A stretch of 64,000 bases of DNA from assembly GCA_951812285.1 (NCBI GenBank), contig OX638292.1, positions 2,007,001 through 2,071,000 of the forward strand, written 5' to 3'. The DNA is from an uncultured Dehalococcoidia bacterium. Lineage in GTDB: Bacteria > Chloroflexota > Dehalococcoidia > Lucifugimonadales > UBA1127. The notes beneath the pieces were generated by a model, which saw only the letters and a program-made list of their open reading frames with translations, made no database searches and had not been told where the DNA came from. Below are positions 50,571 through 59,822 of the stretch, piece after piece; within the stretch, counting starts at the first letter, position 1, and every line of letters begins with the position of its first letter. Position numbers and translations under genes: made by a program.

Positions 50571-52574
50571 CTAGGACCCAACCGCCTGGGCATACCGCCC
50601 TAGGGCCCAGAGCGGGAAGTAGTTGCGGTATAAGTGGTATTTGATCATGAAGGCCGCGCTGAGTGCGGGGCCCTGGGAGTTGGGGCCGTCGAGGGGTTCG
50701 TACTTGTCCGGCCGATCGCCCGGTCCGTAGCCAGGGAAACCGCATCCTGTGAACTGCGGCTCATCCCATGTTCCGTCTGCCCGCTGCCGTATGAGCAGGA
50801 ACTCGACCCCGCGCGCCACCGCGTCGTGGCCCGCCTCACCCGCCGCGAGGAGGGCGACCAGCGCCCAGGAGGTCTGCGACGGCGTGCTCTCGCCCTGGCC
50901 CCGCATCGTGGGCTCCGCGTAGCTGACGCAGGTCTCGCCCCACCCCCCGTCCGGGTTCTGGTGCGCCAGGAGCCACGCCACTGCCCGCCGGACCCGCGGC
51001 TGCGTCATGTCCACCCCGAGGGCCTGCAGGGCCGGCAGCACGGCGCCGGTGCCGTAGATGTAGTTCACGCCCCAGCGTCCGAACCACGGGCCGTCATGCT
51101 CCTGCTGTTCCCAGAGGTAGGCAAGCCCCCGGCGAACCGGTGGGTGGACCACGGAATACCCCAGTCTGCCGTACATCTCCAGCATGTGCGCGGTCACGTC
51201 GACGCTGGGGGGATCGAGGAGTTCGCCAAAGTCGGCGAAGGGGATGTTCGCCAGCTCGCGGGTGTCGTTGTTCCAGTCGAAGGCGGCCCACCCGCCGTTG
51301 GAGGACTGCATCCCCGTCAACCAGGCGACGGCACGGTCTACGGCCTCCCTCCGCGCCCTGTCGCTGGCGTCGTCCGTCAGCCTGGCGGACGCGAGGTCCG
51401 TGACGATGATGGCGGAATCGTCGATGTCCGGATAGTGCACATTGGCGAACTCGAAGGCCCAGCCGCTGGGTTCAAGGTGGGGCCGGTACACGGCCCAGTC
51501 GCCCCTTACGCGGATCTCCTCGCCGATGAGCCAGGCTGCGGCACGCTGTACGGACGGGTGATCGGCAGGCACGCCCGAGTCCAGGAGCCCGCGCATTGCC
51601 AGGCACGTATCCCACACCGGCGAGAGGCAGGCCTGCACCCGCAGCGCGTTCCCGTCGTCCGAGGGCACGCTCCACTTGCGCCGGAACCCCTCCAGCCCCT
51701 TGGCGATGACGGGGTGATCGAGGGGAAAACCGAGGGCGCTCAGGGCGATGAGGGAGTAGACCCAGGGCGGCTGTATGCCGGCCCACGAGCCGTCGTCCTC
51801 CTGATGGTCGACGATCCAGTCGACGGCGGCCATGATGGCCTTGCCCCTGCCGGGAATGAAGGGCAGCTTGCGATAGACGTGTATGGCCCGGTCCAGGACC
51901 AGGAAGCCGCCCTTGAGAGAGAAGGGATGTGCCTTCCACCGGGAGAGCGCGTGGGTGACCGGACCTTCCGGGTAGAGTTCCATGACCCAGGCGCGTTCGG
52001 GCGGCAACCGTGTCGGGTGCAGCGCCAGGATGATGGTCATGGGTACGATAGTCGCCCGCGCCCAGCTGGCGAAGCGGTAGATATTGATGGGCGCCCACTT
52101 CGGCAGCAGCATCATGTCGAGGGGCATGGCGGGCGTACCCTTCCAGTCCCACTGCCCGAAGAGGGCGAGCCAGATCTTGGTGAAGACCCGCGCCTTCGGG
52201 ACGCCGCCCGCGGCCAGGATGAAGGCGCGGGCCCGGGCCATGTGGGGCGCCTCGAGGGGGTCGCCCGCCAGCTTCAGCGCAAAGTAGCATTCGATGGATG
52301 TGCTCAGGTCTCCCGGCGCGCCGTAGTACATGCGCCAGGAGCCGTCCGCCGACTGCCTGCGGCGGATGTCCTCCGCGACCCGCAGGATGCGGTCGCCCTC
52401 GTCCGACCCCATGAAGTGCGTGAGCATGATGTACTCCGCCTCCATGGTCGGATTGGACTCCAGCTCGCCCCACCAGTACCCGTCCTCGTGCTGCGTGCGG
52501 AAGAAGTACTGGTGTGTGCGCGTTAACGCTGCACGGAGACGGTCCTTCATGCCCTGTTCGCTCACCTTCACCAC
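50571..52574 (-). CDS. shc: Squalene-hopene cyclase
   Basis: A 667-aa terpene cyclase that folds squalene to hopene/hopanol at the membrane. The catalytic DXDD is DIDD near residues 380-383 (YPDIDDSAI), and QW repeats occur throughout (e.g. GSWAGIQPPW, DGGWGETCVSY, DGTWDEPQF); the C-terminal GPWFGRWGVNYIYGTG is a strong hallmark. Length is normal. Two starts are possible: GTG 52574, or ATG 52550 with AGGG nearby. It is the last gene of the minus-strand hopanoid operon, 73 nt after hpnA. Product hopene would be extended by the upstream HpnH/HpnG enzymes. Confidence 0.96.
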   Translation of the reverse strand: MVKVSEQGMKDRLRAALTRTHQYFFRTQHEDGYWWGELESNPTMEAEYIMLTHFMGSDEGDRILRVAEDIRRRQSADGSWRMYYGAPGDLSTSIECYFALKLAGDPLEAPHMARARAFILAAGGVPKARVFTKIWLALFGQWDWKGTPAMPLDMMLLPKWAPINIYRFASWARATIVPMTIILALHPTRLPPERAWVMELYPEGPVTHALSRWKAHPFSLKGGFLVLDRAIHVYRKLPFIPGRGKAIMAAVDWIVDHQEDDGSWAGIQPPWVYSLIALSALGFPLDHPVIAKGLEGFRRKWSVPSDDGNALRVQACLSPVWDTCLAMRGLLDSGVPADHPSVQRAAAWLIGEEIRVRGDWAVYRPHLEPSGWAFEFANVHYPDIDDSAIIVTDLASARLTDDASDRARREAVDRAVAWLTGMQSSNGGWAAFDWNNDTRELANIPFADFGELLDPPSVDVTAHMLEMYGRLGYSVVHPPVRRGLAYLWEQQEHDGPWFGRWGVNYIYGTGAVLPALQALGVDMTQPRVRRAVAWLLAHQNPDGGWGETCVSYAEPTMRGQGESTPSQTSWALVALLAAGEAGHDAVARGVEFLLIRQRADGTWDEPQFTGCGFPGYGPGDRPDKYEPLDGPNSQGPALSAAFMIKYHLYRNYFPLWALGRYAQAVGS

Positions 52575-52647
52575 TCGGGTCAGTGTCGTCTGCCTGGCTC
52601 CTTAGGCCCCGTACAACTCCGTATGGCGGTCGCGCTGCGTCAGCGTT

Positions 52648-53646
52648 CTACGGCTTGAGTTGCGCCCCTTCGCGCGCAGCGAACCAGTCCACGGCGTCCC
52701 GGAACGCCTGCATCACCGGGGTTTGGGGCATACCCAGGGTCCGCACACTCCACGATGGGTCCACCCACATGTGGGTTGCGGCCATCCTCACCGCCTCGAG
52801 GGGTATGGCCGGCGACCTCCGGAGCAGTCGTCCCGCGAGCAGGCTGGTCCATGCCGCCGCCAGGGCGACCGTGTGCGGCAACCGACGGCGCGGCGCGGGC
52901 ACGCCGGTCAGCTCGGAGAGGATAGCGAAGGCCTGTGCGAGCGTGAGGTTGCCCTCCGTGTTCCCCAGCAGGTACCGGGCGCCGGGTTCCCCGTGCTCCA
53001 GCGCCAGCAGGTGCCCCTCGGCCACATCTCCCACATGCACGAAGTTCAGCCCAGTGTCCACGTAGGCGGACATCCGGCGGCCCATGAAGTCAAGCACCAT
53101 CTGCCCCGTGGGGGTAGGCTTCGCATCGCCGGGGCCGATGGGCGCCGTCGGACAGACCGTCACGACGGGCGCGCCCAGCGCCACCATCCGCCGCACGACG
53201 CCTTCTGCCTCGAACTTGGAGCGTTTGTAGGGACCCACCATCGACTTCGCCCCCGCCAGGTCCAGCTCCGTGGCGAGGCCGTTCTTGGCAAAGGCCGTCC
53301 CACCCACGGTGCCTGTATACACGATCCGTTCTACGCGGGCGTCGAGGGCCGCCCGCAGCACATGCCCGGTGCCTTTCACGTTGATCTCCCGCATGACCGT
53401 TGCCTGCGCGGCATCGAACGTATACAGCGCCGCCAGGTGGATGACGGCGTCGCACCCCCGCAGGGCGGTGCGTACCGATCCTGGATCGCGCACGTCGCCC
53501 TCGACGACGACAACCAAACGCGGTGGCACCCCGTATGCGCACCGGTCACGCACGAGAGCCACCACGTCGTAGCCCCGCCGGGCGGCCGCCGCAACCACGT
53601 GCCGGCCGATGAAGCCTGAGGCGCCAGTCACGAGGATCCTGGTCAC
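52648..53646 (-). CDS. hpnA: Hopanoid-associated sugar epimerase HpnA
   Basis: A 332-aa short-chain dehydrogenase/epimerase family protein (extended SDR). The NAD motif is ILVTGASGFIGRHVV; the catalytic region has YKRSKFEAE (Y-x3-K) and the nucleotide-sugar-like pocket. HpnA homologues accompany hopanoid operons and are thought to act on the ribose- or sugar-derived head group, though the exact step is not settled. The GTG start overlaps the hpnG stop (GTGA); upstream residues are not SDR-like. Located between hpnG and shc. Confidence 0.9.
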   Translation of the reverse strand: MTRILVTGASGFIGRHVVAAAARRGYDVVALVRDRCAYGVPPRLVVVVEGDVRDPGSVRTALRGCDAVIHLAALYTFDAAQATVMREINVKGTGHVLRAALDARVERIVYTGTVGGTAFAKNGLATELDLAGAKSMVGPYKRSKFEAEGVVRRMVALGAPVVTVCPTAPIGPGDAKPTPTGQMVLDFMGRRMSAYVDTGLNFVHVGDVAEGHLLALEHGEPGARYLLGNTEGNLTLAQAFAILSELTGVPAPRRRLPHTVALAAAWTSLLAGRLLRRSPAIPLEAVRMAATHMWVDPSWSVRTLGMPQTPVMQAFRDAVDWFAAREGAQLKP

Positions 53647-54341
53647 AGCCGTTGCACGATTCCCGGGAGGATGTTCTGCACCGCCGCCTCCAGGGCGCGG
53701 GAGGCTCCCCGTGATTTCATGGCGAGGGGCAGGAGGCTCCTGACCGCGGACAGGTGCGCCATTGCGCGGAAGGCGTGCGCCCACTCCTTCCGGCCCTCAT
53801 CGGAAATGATGGTCGCCACAAAGGACGGCAGGGGGAAGTGGGCCTCGTCCAGCACGGCCCGTATTCCGAGCAGCGGGACAGCCCGCGCCATCGCCGACTC
53901 GGCGATCCAGCGGCCCTCCATGTCCGCCACCAGCGCGCCGGTGCCCCGGTGCGCCCGGCGCTTCGCCCCCGGGGTGAGGAGCGGTTCATCCACCGTCAGC
54001 ACCCCGCCCTCCAGCACCGAGAGGCCGGACTGTCGCAACAGCATCGCCGCGCGCGTGGTATGCGGGTCGCCGAGGACGGCCGATCGGGCGCCGTGGAGAT
54101 AGGCGTTGCCCACCACGAGATCGCCCGGATGCAAATGGGGATCCAGTGCGCCCGCGTACCCCAGCGAGACGAGCAGGCGGCACGGTGCGGCGTCCAGGAG
54201 TGCCGCCACCCGCTCACCGGCAGCGCGCCCAATGCCGACGACACTTGCCCTGGTGCGCGCGTCGCCGTAGAGGAGCCCGCCCAGTTCGCGCTGGGTTGGG
54301 GCAATCGTCAGGAGCGGAGCCGCCGTGCTTTCAGTCCCCAT
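53643..54341 (-). CDS. hpnG: Hopanoid-associated phosphorylase HpnG
   Basis: A 232-aa nucleoside-phosphorylase-family protein. In hopanoid synthesis HpnG removes adenine from adenosylhopane to give ribosylhopane. Visible: VSLGYAGALDPHLHPGDLVVGN (base pocket), VADMEGRWIAESA (ribose-binding MEG motif) and a C-terminal helix. Slightly short against MTA/SAH nucleosidases but normal for HpnG. It is coupled to hpnA by a 4-nt overlap and follows the 115-aa gene by 10 nt. Confidence 0.9.
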   Translation of the reverse strand: MGTESTAAPLLTIAPTQRELGGLLYGDARTRASVVGIGRAAGERVAALLDAAPCRLLVSLGYAGALDPHLHPGDLVVGNAYLHGARSAVLGDPHTTRAAMLLRQSGLSVLEGGVLTVDEPLLTPGAKRRAHRGTGALVADMEGRWIAESAMARAVPLLGIRAVLDEAHFPLPSFVATIISDEGRKEWAHAFRAMAHLSAVRSLLPLAMKSRGASRALEAAVQNILPGIVQRL

Positions 54342-54351
54342 GCCGATTCAT

Positions 54352-54699
54352 TCATCCGAGAGGAGCACGCTGGCCGGTCTTCGCAGGCCCGTCCTCCCGG
54401 CTTTGGAACGCCGCAAAGCGCCTGGCCGACGCCGAAGCGGCGTCCGGTCCGATGAAGTCCACCTGCGTGATGCGCCGGTACGGAATGGAGACCGCCTTCC
54501 CGGTCTCTTTCTCCAACAACTGGGCGAACGGCTCGCTCGCGCGTGCGTTCCGGTTAAAGAGGTACCCGGTCACGGCTGCGCCATCCTCCGTCCGGACGAG
54601 GACGTCGCCCCGGTAGTGGAAGGCGCGGTCAATGGCGTCGGCGACGCTGTCGCCAACGTCGCGGTGTGTCGGATGGTTTAATCCTCTCTGATCGTTCAT
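54352..54699 (-). CDS. Small protein inside the hopanoid operon
   Basis: A 115-aa soluble protein that I do not recognise. It has a beta-rich middle (DVLVRTEDGAAVTGYLFNRNA, GKAVSIPYRRITQVDFIGPDAA), reminiscent of small Sm-like or PRC-like barrels but without proof. It starts 3 nt after the hpnH stop and ends 10 nt before hpnG, so it is translated with them. Such a gene is not part of the standard hpn set known to me, so it may be a lineage-specific accessory protein. Confidence 0.75.
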   Translation of the reverse strand: MNDQRGLNHPTHRDVGDSVADAIDRAFHYRGDVLVRTEDGAAVTGYLFNRNARASEPFAQLLEKETGKAVSIPYRRITQVDFIGPDAASASARRFAAFQSREDGPAKTGQRAPLG

Positions 54700-54702
54700 G
54701 AC

Positions 54703-55725
54703 TTACAGCCTGCCGGTGACGGTGACCATGGCAGCGTCCCGAATACCCCGCCATGTCGCGAACGTGGCATGGACCGCGGTTGGCTCGTAGCCAGAGTGCA
54801 CCATGCAGTCTTGGCATTGGCGGTTGCCGCTCGCCCGGCCATACTCCTCCCAGGGTGTCTCGTCCATCAATTCCCGGAAGGTGGCGGCATAGCCGTCTTG
54901 CAACAAGTAGCATGGACGCTGCCACCCGAAGATGGTGTACAGGGGATTGCCCCACGGCGTGCACTCGAACTCCCGCTTGCCCATGAGGAACTGCAGGAAC
55001 AGGGGCGACTGGTTGAAGCGCCAGCCCTTCTTCCTGTCGGCGAGCACGCGGGAGAAGAGTTCCTGCGTGCGCTCCCGTTCGAGGAAGGAGTCCTGGTCCG
55101 GCGCCTTCTCGTAGTTGAACCCCGGGGACACCATCATCCCTTCCACGTCCAGGTCCATCATCGCATCGAAGAAGTCGCGCACGCGCATGGGCTCAGCAGT
55201 GTTGAACAGCGTCGTATTGGTCGTAACGCGGAAGCCGCGCCGCACGGCTTCCCGAATCGCCTCCACGGCGATGTCGTACACGCCGTCCCGGCAGACAGAC
55301 GCATCGTGCTCCGCGCGCAGGCCATCCATGTGCACGCTGAAGCTGAGCCGCTTGGAGGGCGCGAAGACGCCCTGCTCCAGCTTTTCCTTCAGCAGCAGGG
55401 CGTTGGTGCAGAGGTAGACGTACTTGTTGCGGCGCGTGAGTTCTTCCACCAGTTCGCCGATGTGCGGATAGAGCAGCGGTTCGCCGCCGGGGATGCTCAC
55501 GATGGGCGCGCCGCACTCCTCCACCGCCGCAATGCACTGCTCCACGGTGAGGGCGTGCTTCAGCACGTGCGGCGGATACTGTATCTTCCCGCAGCCGGCG
55601 CAGGCGAGGTTACAGCGCAGGAGCGGCTCCAACATCAGCACCAGCGGATACCGTTGCCGCCTCACAATGCGCTGCCTGAGCACGTGGAGCGCGACGGTCA
55701 ACGCCTGGGACAGCGGTACTGCCAT
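54703..55725 (-). CDS. hpnH: Adenosyl-hopene transferase HpnH (radical SAM)
   Basis: A 340-aa radical SAM enzyme that joins the 5'-deoxyadenosyl group to diploptene, giving adenosylhopane, the first step of hopanoid side-chain extension. The cluster-binding CX3CX2C is Cys38, Cys42, Cys45 (RCNLACAGCG); SIPGGEPLLYP provides the SAM GGE motif. The C-terminal cysteine cluster (RQCQDCMVHSGYEPTAV) is typical of the HpnH group. The ATG was chosen because AGAGGGGAATGG precedes it. It heads the operon hpnH-(115 aa)-hpnG-hpnA-shc. The promoter should lie in 55726-55868, shared with the divergent small frame. Confidence 0.95.
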   Translation of the reverse strand: MAVPLSQALTVALHVLRQRIVRRQRYPLVLMLEPLLRCNLACAGCGKIQYPPHVLKHALTVEQCIAAVEECGAPIVSIPGGEPLLYPHIGELVEELTRRNKYVYLCTNALLLKEKLEQGVFAPSKRLSFSVHMDGLRAEHDASVCRDGVYDIAVEAIREAVRRGFRVTTNTTLFNTAEPMRVRDFFDAMMDLDVEGMMVSPGFNYEKAPDQDSFLERERTQELFSRVLADRKKGWRFNQSPLFLQFLMGKREFECTPWGNPLYTIFGWQRPCYLLQDGYAATFRELMDETPWEEYGRASGNRQCQDCMVHSGYEPTAVHATFATWRGIRDAAMVTVTGRL

Positions 55726-55868
55726 GGGCCATTCCCCTCTCTTGTTATCACGTTGCAGGGTACCATACCTACCGTCCATCGGGGAGTGTGCGGACCGGGA
55801 GGGGACACAATTCCGCGGCCCTTACCCATCTGCGTTGCCCTCCGCCCTTCCCAAACATACAGGAGGCA

Positions 55869-56081
55869 TTGCGCTCGCATTTGATCAGTTTGAACCGATC
55901 TGGGATTTTGGAGAATGACTATGACAAGTTCTTCAAATATCGCTGTAGGGCGATAGCTAGGGAACTAGCGAAAATGATCATCCCGCAGCAGGTGGATGAC
56001 CAAGGTCAGGGGCCTAACCAAGACGACTTCGAAGATTTGGAAATCGCTCAGCGCGAAGGATCAGATGCTGATGTGGAATAG
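55869..56081 (+). CDS. Short fragment-like protein, TTG start
   Basis: A 70-aa acidic protein: ILENDYDKFFKYRCRAIARELAKMI, then Gln/Asp-rich tail (DDFEDLEIAQREG). The FF-x2-R-x-R-x-I-x2-E pattern resembles the C-terminal end of DUF262/GmrS-type restriction proteins, so it may be the remnant of such a gene; this is a memory-based guess. TTG lies 3 nt after AGGAGG. AT-richer than the neighbours, and it borders a dead transposase. Confidence 0.4.
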   Translation: MRSHLISLNRSGILENDYDKFFKYRCRAIARELAKMIIPQQVDDQGQGPNQDDFEDLEIAQREGSDADVE

Positions 56082-56473
56082 AGGCCAAACAACCATCCCG
56101 GCCAAACCATTTCTGTGCTCCGGGTCCTAGTTTGAGATACCGTGCGCAGAGTTAGGCTGCGTCCTCTTGTAGTCCCGGGCGTTTGGACGGAATTCTAACC
56201 TTCCAGGGAGGAGTCTCCGCCACTGGTTAGCCCGTCATTTGCGACTAGGCGAGGGACACCCAGTGCCACGAATCCGACGAGGCAATTTGCCGAATGCCTT
56301 CAGATACTCTTGGTCTGCAACACTTTGGATTGTCACGGTTGTGGAACATTTGGCAGATTTGAAGCCGAAACCCTAGGTAGCTGAAGTCTACTACTCTTTG
56401 GCCCAAAGCATGCAGGTGAGTGGTGATTGTTGCTGGCAACCAGCAAGATTGGGACACTTTTAGACCCGAGAGG
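56082..56473. other. Non-coding stretch beside the dead transposase
   Basis: Nearly 400 nt with no protein-like frame. It should contain the right-hand end of the insertion element, but I could not find a matching inverted-repeat pair or target-site duplication. Confidence 0.45.
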
Positions 56474-57460
56474 TCAGGGGTCTGATTGAGGTCTAGCCAG
56501 CTCCCTTAAGGCCCTGTTGTGTCGTCTTCGCCGTTGGATTGTTTGGGCCTGCACCCCCTTCCTGGGTCGTAGCATCTCCTGGCGCCTACCCTTCAGAATG
56601 TCTGACGGTGTCACGTTCCCCAGGGCCTTGTGATAGCGCCGGTAGTTGTAGTAGCTGACGGAGGCCACGATGGCCGCCTACAGGTCAGAAGGCAACTCGT
56701 ACGGCAGTTGGTTCACGTCACGCTTGAGGGTCTGGTGGTAGCGCCCCAGCTTGCCATTGGTCTGAGGGTGAAAGGGAGCTGCCAGTATGTGTTTGCTGCC
56801 CACCATGCCCTGGTAGTCCCTGAAAGCCCGGGATACATAGCTGGGGCCGTTGTCGCTCAGCAGCCGGGTCCGGTCTTCTATCGGCACCTGATCCATACCA
56901 GTCCTATCCACGGCGTACTGCACTACCTCGATGAAGGAGGTGGAGGTCATGTCCCTCTGAAGCTTGTGGGCCAGGATGAATCGGGAGTAGTCGTCCATGA
57001 CGGTGACCATGGAGTAGTCGCCCCATCCGACTACCCTGAAGTAGGAAGCATCGGTGGCCCACATCTGGTGGGGGCCGGTGGTCTTCCGGTGGTACTCCTT
57101 ACCTGCGGCGAGCCGCATCTCAGGCCTCTTCACCAGCCCCTCCCTGCGCAGGATGCGGTAGACCGTAGACGCTGATACGGAGAAGCCCATATTGTCCGTG
57201 ACCCACGAGGCCAGCTGTCTGGGACTCAACTCCGGCATCTCTCTGGCCGCCGACAGGACATGACCGACTTCCTGGGAAGTCAGCCAGTTCCACGGGGGCT
57301 TGCCTCTTCCCGCATCGTCCTCCAGTACTCGCTGCTCACTCCGTCTAAGCCACTGGTAGTGTGTGCTCCAGGAAACGTTCAGCTCTCTGAGGACCCTGCG
57401 CTTGGGTAGAGGAGATGAGGCTACCTTGGCCAGCAGCTCTGCCTTCTTTGCGGCGCTCAC
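56474..57460 (-). pseudogene. IS3/IS481-like transposase (rve integrase core), inactivated
   Basis: A DDE transposase of about 328 codons. N-terminal helix-turn-helix (AAKKAELLAKVASSPLPKRRVLRELNVSWSTHYQWLRR), HTH_21-like linker, and an rve core: first Asp in WATDASYF, second Asp in LLSDNGPSY. Two lesions: the third catalytic residue, Glu in the NGKxERYH motif, is Gly (NGKLGRYH; GAG to GGG), and an in-frame TAG at 56680-56678 interrupts between PSDL and AAIVASVSYYNYRRYHKALGN. Either alone would disable it. No terminal inverted repeats found. Confidence 0.88.
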
Positions 57461-58471
57461 CCTCCCCGGCCATGTCTCAAAACCCCAACGAAGTCGCCGA
57501 CCGACGGCTACCCGCCCCAGTGACGGCCCTGGGTCCAGCGCCCCTACTGTAGTCGTCCCTAACGTGGCTTGCCAACAGGCGCCGCCCTTTGCCCACCGCG
57601 TCCGTGCAGCACAACCGCAGGTCCACGCCGTCCCCCTCGACCCCGCGGCGCCGCTCCAGCACCGTCACCTCGGCGGGCACCACCCGCTCCGCCGGCGTCC
57701 TTTGGAAGAGCACCCCGTGCAGCCGCTTCAGCACAACCGGCTACGGGGCCCGGCTGCCTGCCAGACTTGATAAGATCGAGAGCCTTAACCTAGAGGCTCG
57801 CTCTCGACCTGTGGGGCAAGCCTGCTTCCCATCCCAAGCGACGAGAGCTTCTCAGGAGAAGTACAGGTGAGCTTAGACCTTGCCCTTACCCCTTCTTCAT
57901 TTTCTGCCCGATGACATTCCGGTAGCAGATGCGAGGCCCAGTAGAACGCAAGCGGGGGTTTCCGCCGGGTCGTCCAGCATCATCATCGCGCCTGTGGGGT
58001 GGAGCCGTGGATCCCTTGGATCTCTTTGTCGAAGTCCATGCTCACGTTTACGCGCAGGCTGGTCCACGCTCAACCGCGACACGCGTCCTAGGGAGCCTAG
58101 ACATCCCTGTGCCATGTGTCTGACCGAACCAAGTCTTCCATCCCTCTGGGTTGAGCATCATAGAGGCGTTGTTCCTAGCCCTTGACGAATCACACAGGAT
58201 TACACGCCAAATTACACAACTCTTGCGCACCACCATACGTAAATGATAGAGCCGGTCGAGTACTATCCCGACGGGTTTGTGCGCCACTCTCCCGAAGGAA
58301 GGTCCGCCGTCGAACCCGAGCGGGGAGCCGGACCGACCTTCGCCTCTGTGGAGCGAAGTGAGGACTAGTTCGTTGCTCGGACCCGGCCGTGATGTTCTGG
58401 CAAGAAGCTGACTAGGGGGCACCACGGAGAAGAAACTGATAAATCGAGGCGAGGCCGGCGGGATAGCGGAT
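57461..58471. other. Gene-poor interval
   Basis: About 1 kb. Frames are short and Arg/Ser/Pro-rich; the minus-strand frame 57477-57734 (LKRLHGVLFQRTPAERVVPAEVTV at its start) has a somewhat protein-like opening but no family and no start signal. No RNA gene or repeat was recognised. Confidence 0.4.
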
Positions 58472-58636
58472 GTGTCCGCGGGTTTCGAGGAGATGTGCCG
58501 TCGTGAGGCGTTGGGCTGGGCCCGAAGCATGGTGCATTTGTTCGAGGCCGAGGATGGGATGCTGCACCCGCGTGTGAATCGGTTTCTGTCAGTGGTGGAC
58601 GAGTTCCTGGAGAAGAGCGGCAAGGGAGCGCCCTGA
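58472..58636 (+). CDS. Small hypothetical protein
   Basis: A 54-aa helical, charged frame (FEEMCRREALGWARSMVHLF, NRFLSVVDEFLEKSGKG) starting at GTG. Residue composition is natural and unlike the shadows around it, but the ribosome site is weak. It is followed after 46 nt by another short plus-strand frame. Possibly part of a phage-like remnant. Confidence 0.35.
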   Translation: MSAGFEEMCRREALGWARSMVHLFEAEDGMLHPRVNRFLSVVDEFLEKSGKGAP

Positions 58637-58682
58637 AGACCGTAGACCACATCTTGCTGGGCACAGCGGGGGCACTTCTGGT

Positions 58683-59021
58683 GTGCTGTTGGCACATATT
58701 GGTGACCGGAGGGTGCCCCTTACGTTCCTGCTCTTGTCGGGACCGCGTGTGCCGTTGTTGCCTTCATACGGGCAGGCCGCTGGGGGCGGGAGTGAAGGAG
58801 GGGTCTTCGAGGGGGTCATTGTTGTCGGCGGCGTGGCGGTGAAGTTGCAGCGGTGGCTGCCGGTACGAGGTAGAAGGAGGAGATGGATGCGGAGACAGCC
58901 GAAGCATGTTCCGGTGAGGAAGCCTGTGCGTCGGTATCGCGTGCTGCCTGGGCAGGCGCCGTCGCGGGTGCCGGTGTGGCCGCATGCGCCTATGAGGCCC
59001 CAGGTGACGCCGGTGCGCTGA
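58683..59021 (+). CDS. Hypothetical basic protein
   Basis: A 112-aa frame from GTG: hydrophobic first third ([20 protein letters not shown]), a glycine-rich middle, then a strongly basic, Pro/Arg-rich end ([19 protein letters not shown]). No domain recognised; weakly supported by composition and by the absence of any competing frame with better features. Confidence 0.3.
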   Translation: MLLAHIGDRRVPLTFLLLSGPRVPLLPSYGQAAGGGSEGGVFEGVIVVGGVAVKLQRWLPVRGRRRRWMRRQPKHVPVRKPVRRYRVLPGQAPSRVPVWPHAPMRPQVTPVR

Positions 59022-59160
59022 ATTGGCGGACGGTGTAGCTGTGGGACGGCCGAATGGAATGGAATGCGGCGGGGAATTGCGGAGGTAATGAGGGCTCTGC
59101 GAATTCGTAGCTGCGTTGGCGAACATAAGAAAGCAAGTGCAAACCTGGAAGGAGGAGGAC

Positions 59161-59766
59161 ATGATGGGTATTCGTGGAATCATAGCGGTGCTGGTGATCG
59201 TGCTCGGTGGTCTCGTTGTCGGGTGCGGCCCGTCTGATGAAGAGCTGGCAGCTATCGTGGAAATGGAGGTTGCCCGACAGGTGGCACTCGTCCCGCCCGC
59301 CCCCCAAGGTGAGACAGGGGCGCAGGGGCCGCAAGGACCACAAGGTGTCGAGGGACCGCAAGGGTTGATAGGGCCGGCAGGGCCGCAAGGCGCAACAGGC
59401 CCGCAAGGGCCACAAGGCGCAACGGGCCCGCAAGGGCGCGTAGGCCCATCGGGGCCGGTCGGGCTACAAGGGCCGAAGGGCGACCCCGGACCCGTGGGGC
59501 CGGCGGGTGCTTCTGGCACCGCCACAATACCCGACACCCTCGAAGTGAAGCAGTTGATCGTTCGGGACCACCCCACAGGGGGCTACCTGACTTTACGGGG
59601 TGGTGGCGAGGGGTTAGTCGGCGACATACGCTGGCATAATCACGATGGTGGCGTCGTGGCCATCCTTTCTGGTGGCACTTCTAGAGGCTTCATCCTGGAG
59701 AACGTGAACGCTGACGGCTCGTGGACCGAATGGTGTTTCGATAACCGGGCGAGCCGATTGTGCTAA
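59161..59766 (+). CDS. Collagen-like lipoprotein
   Basis: A 201-aa surface lipoprotein. Signal peptide with lipobox VVGC (Cys22), short helix [17 protein letters not shown], then 23 uninterrupted Gly-X-Y triplets (residues 50-118) of the GPQ/GAT type, and an 83-aa C-terminal domain with a beta-strand-rich sequence ([20 protein letters not shown]...[15 protein letters not shown]) and two late Cys. Collagen-like proteins form trimeric stalks; the C-terminal part may be the head. GGAAGGAGGAGGAC precedes ATG. The reverse strand has a long Pro-rich shadow frame that I reject. Confidence 0.88.
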   Translation: MMGIRGIIAVLVIVLGGLVVGCGPSDEELAAIVEMEVARQVALVPPAPQGETGAQGPQGPQGVEGPQGLIGPAGPQGATGPQGPQGATGPQGRVGPSGPVGLQGPKGDPGPVGPAGASGTATIPDTLEVKQLIVRDHPTGGYLTLRGGGEGLVGDIRWHNHDGGVVAILSGGTSRGFILENVNADGSWTEWCFDNRASRLC

Positions 59767-59822
59767 AGGCATGGGGGGTACCGACCATAACCGGTATTTG
59801 ACAAACTTTGAGGAGGAAGGAC

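Noticed and set aside
50634..52526. 630-codon plus-strand frame
   Set aside because: Antisense to squalene-hopene cyclase, which has DXDD and QW motifs.
58764..59576. 270-codon minus-strand Pro/Cys/Gly-rich frame
   Set aside because: Antisense to the Gly-X-Y repeats of the collagen-like lipoprotein.
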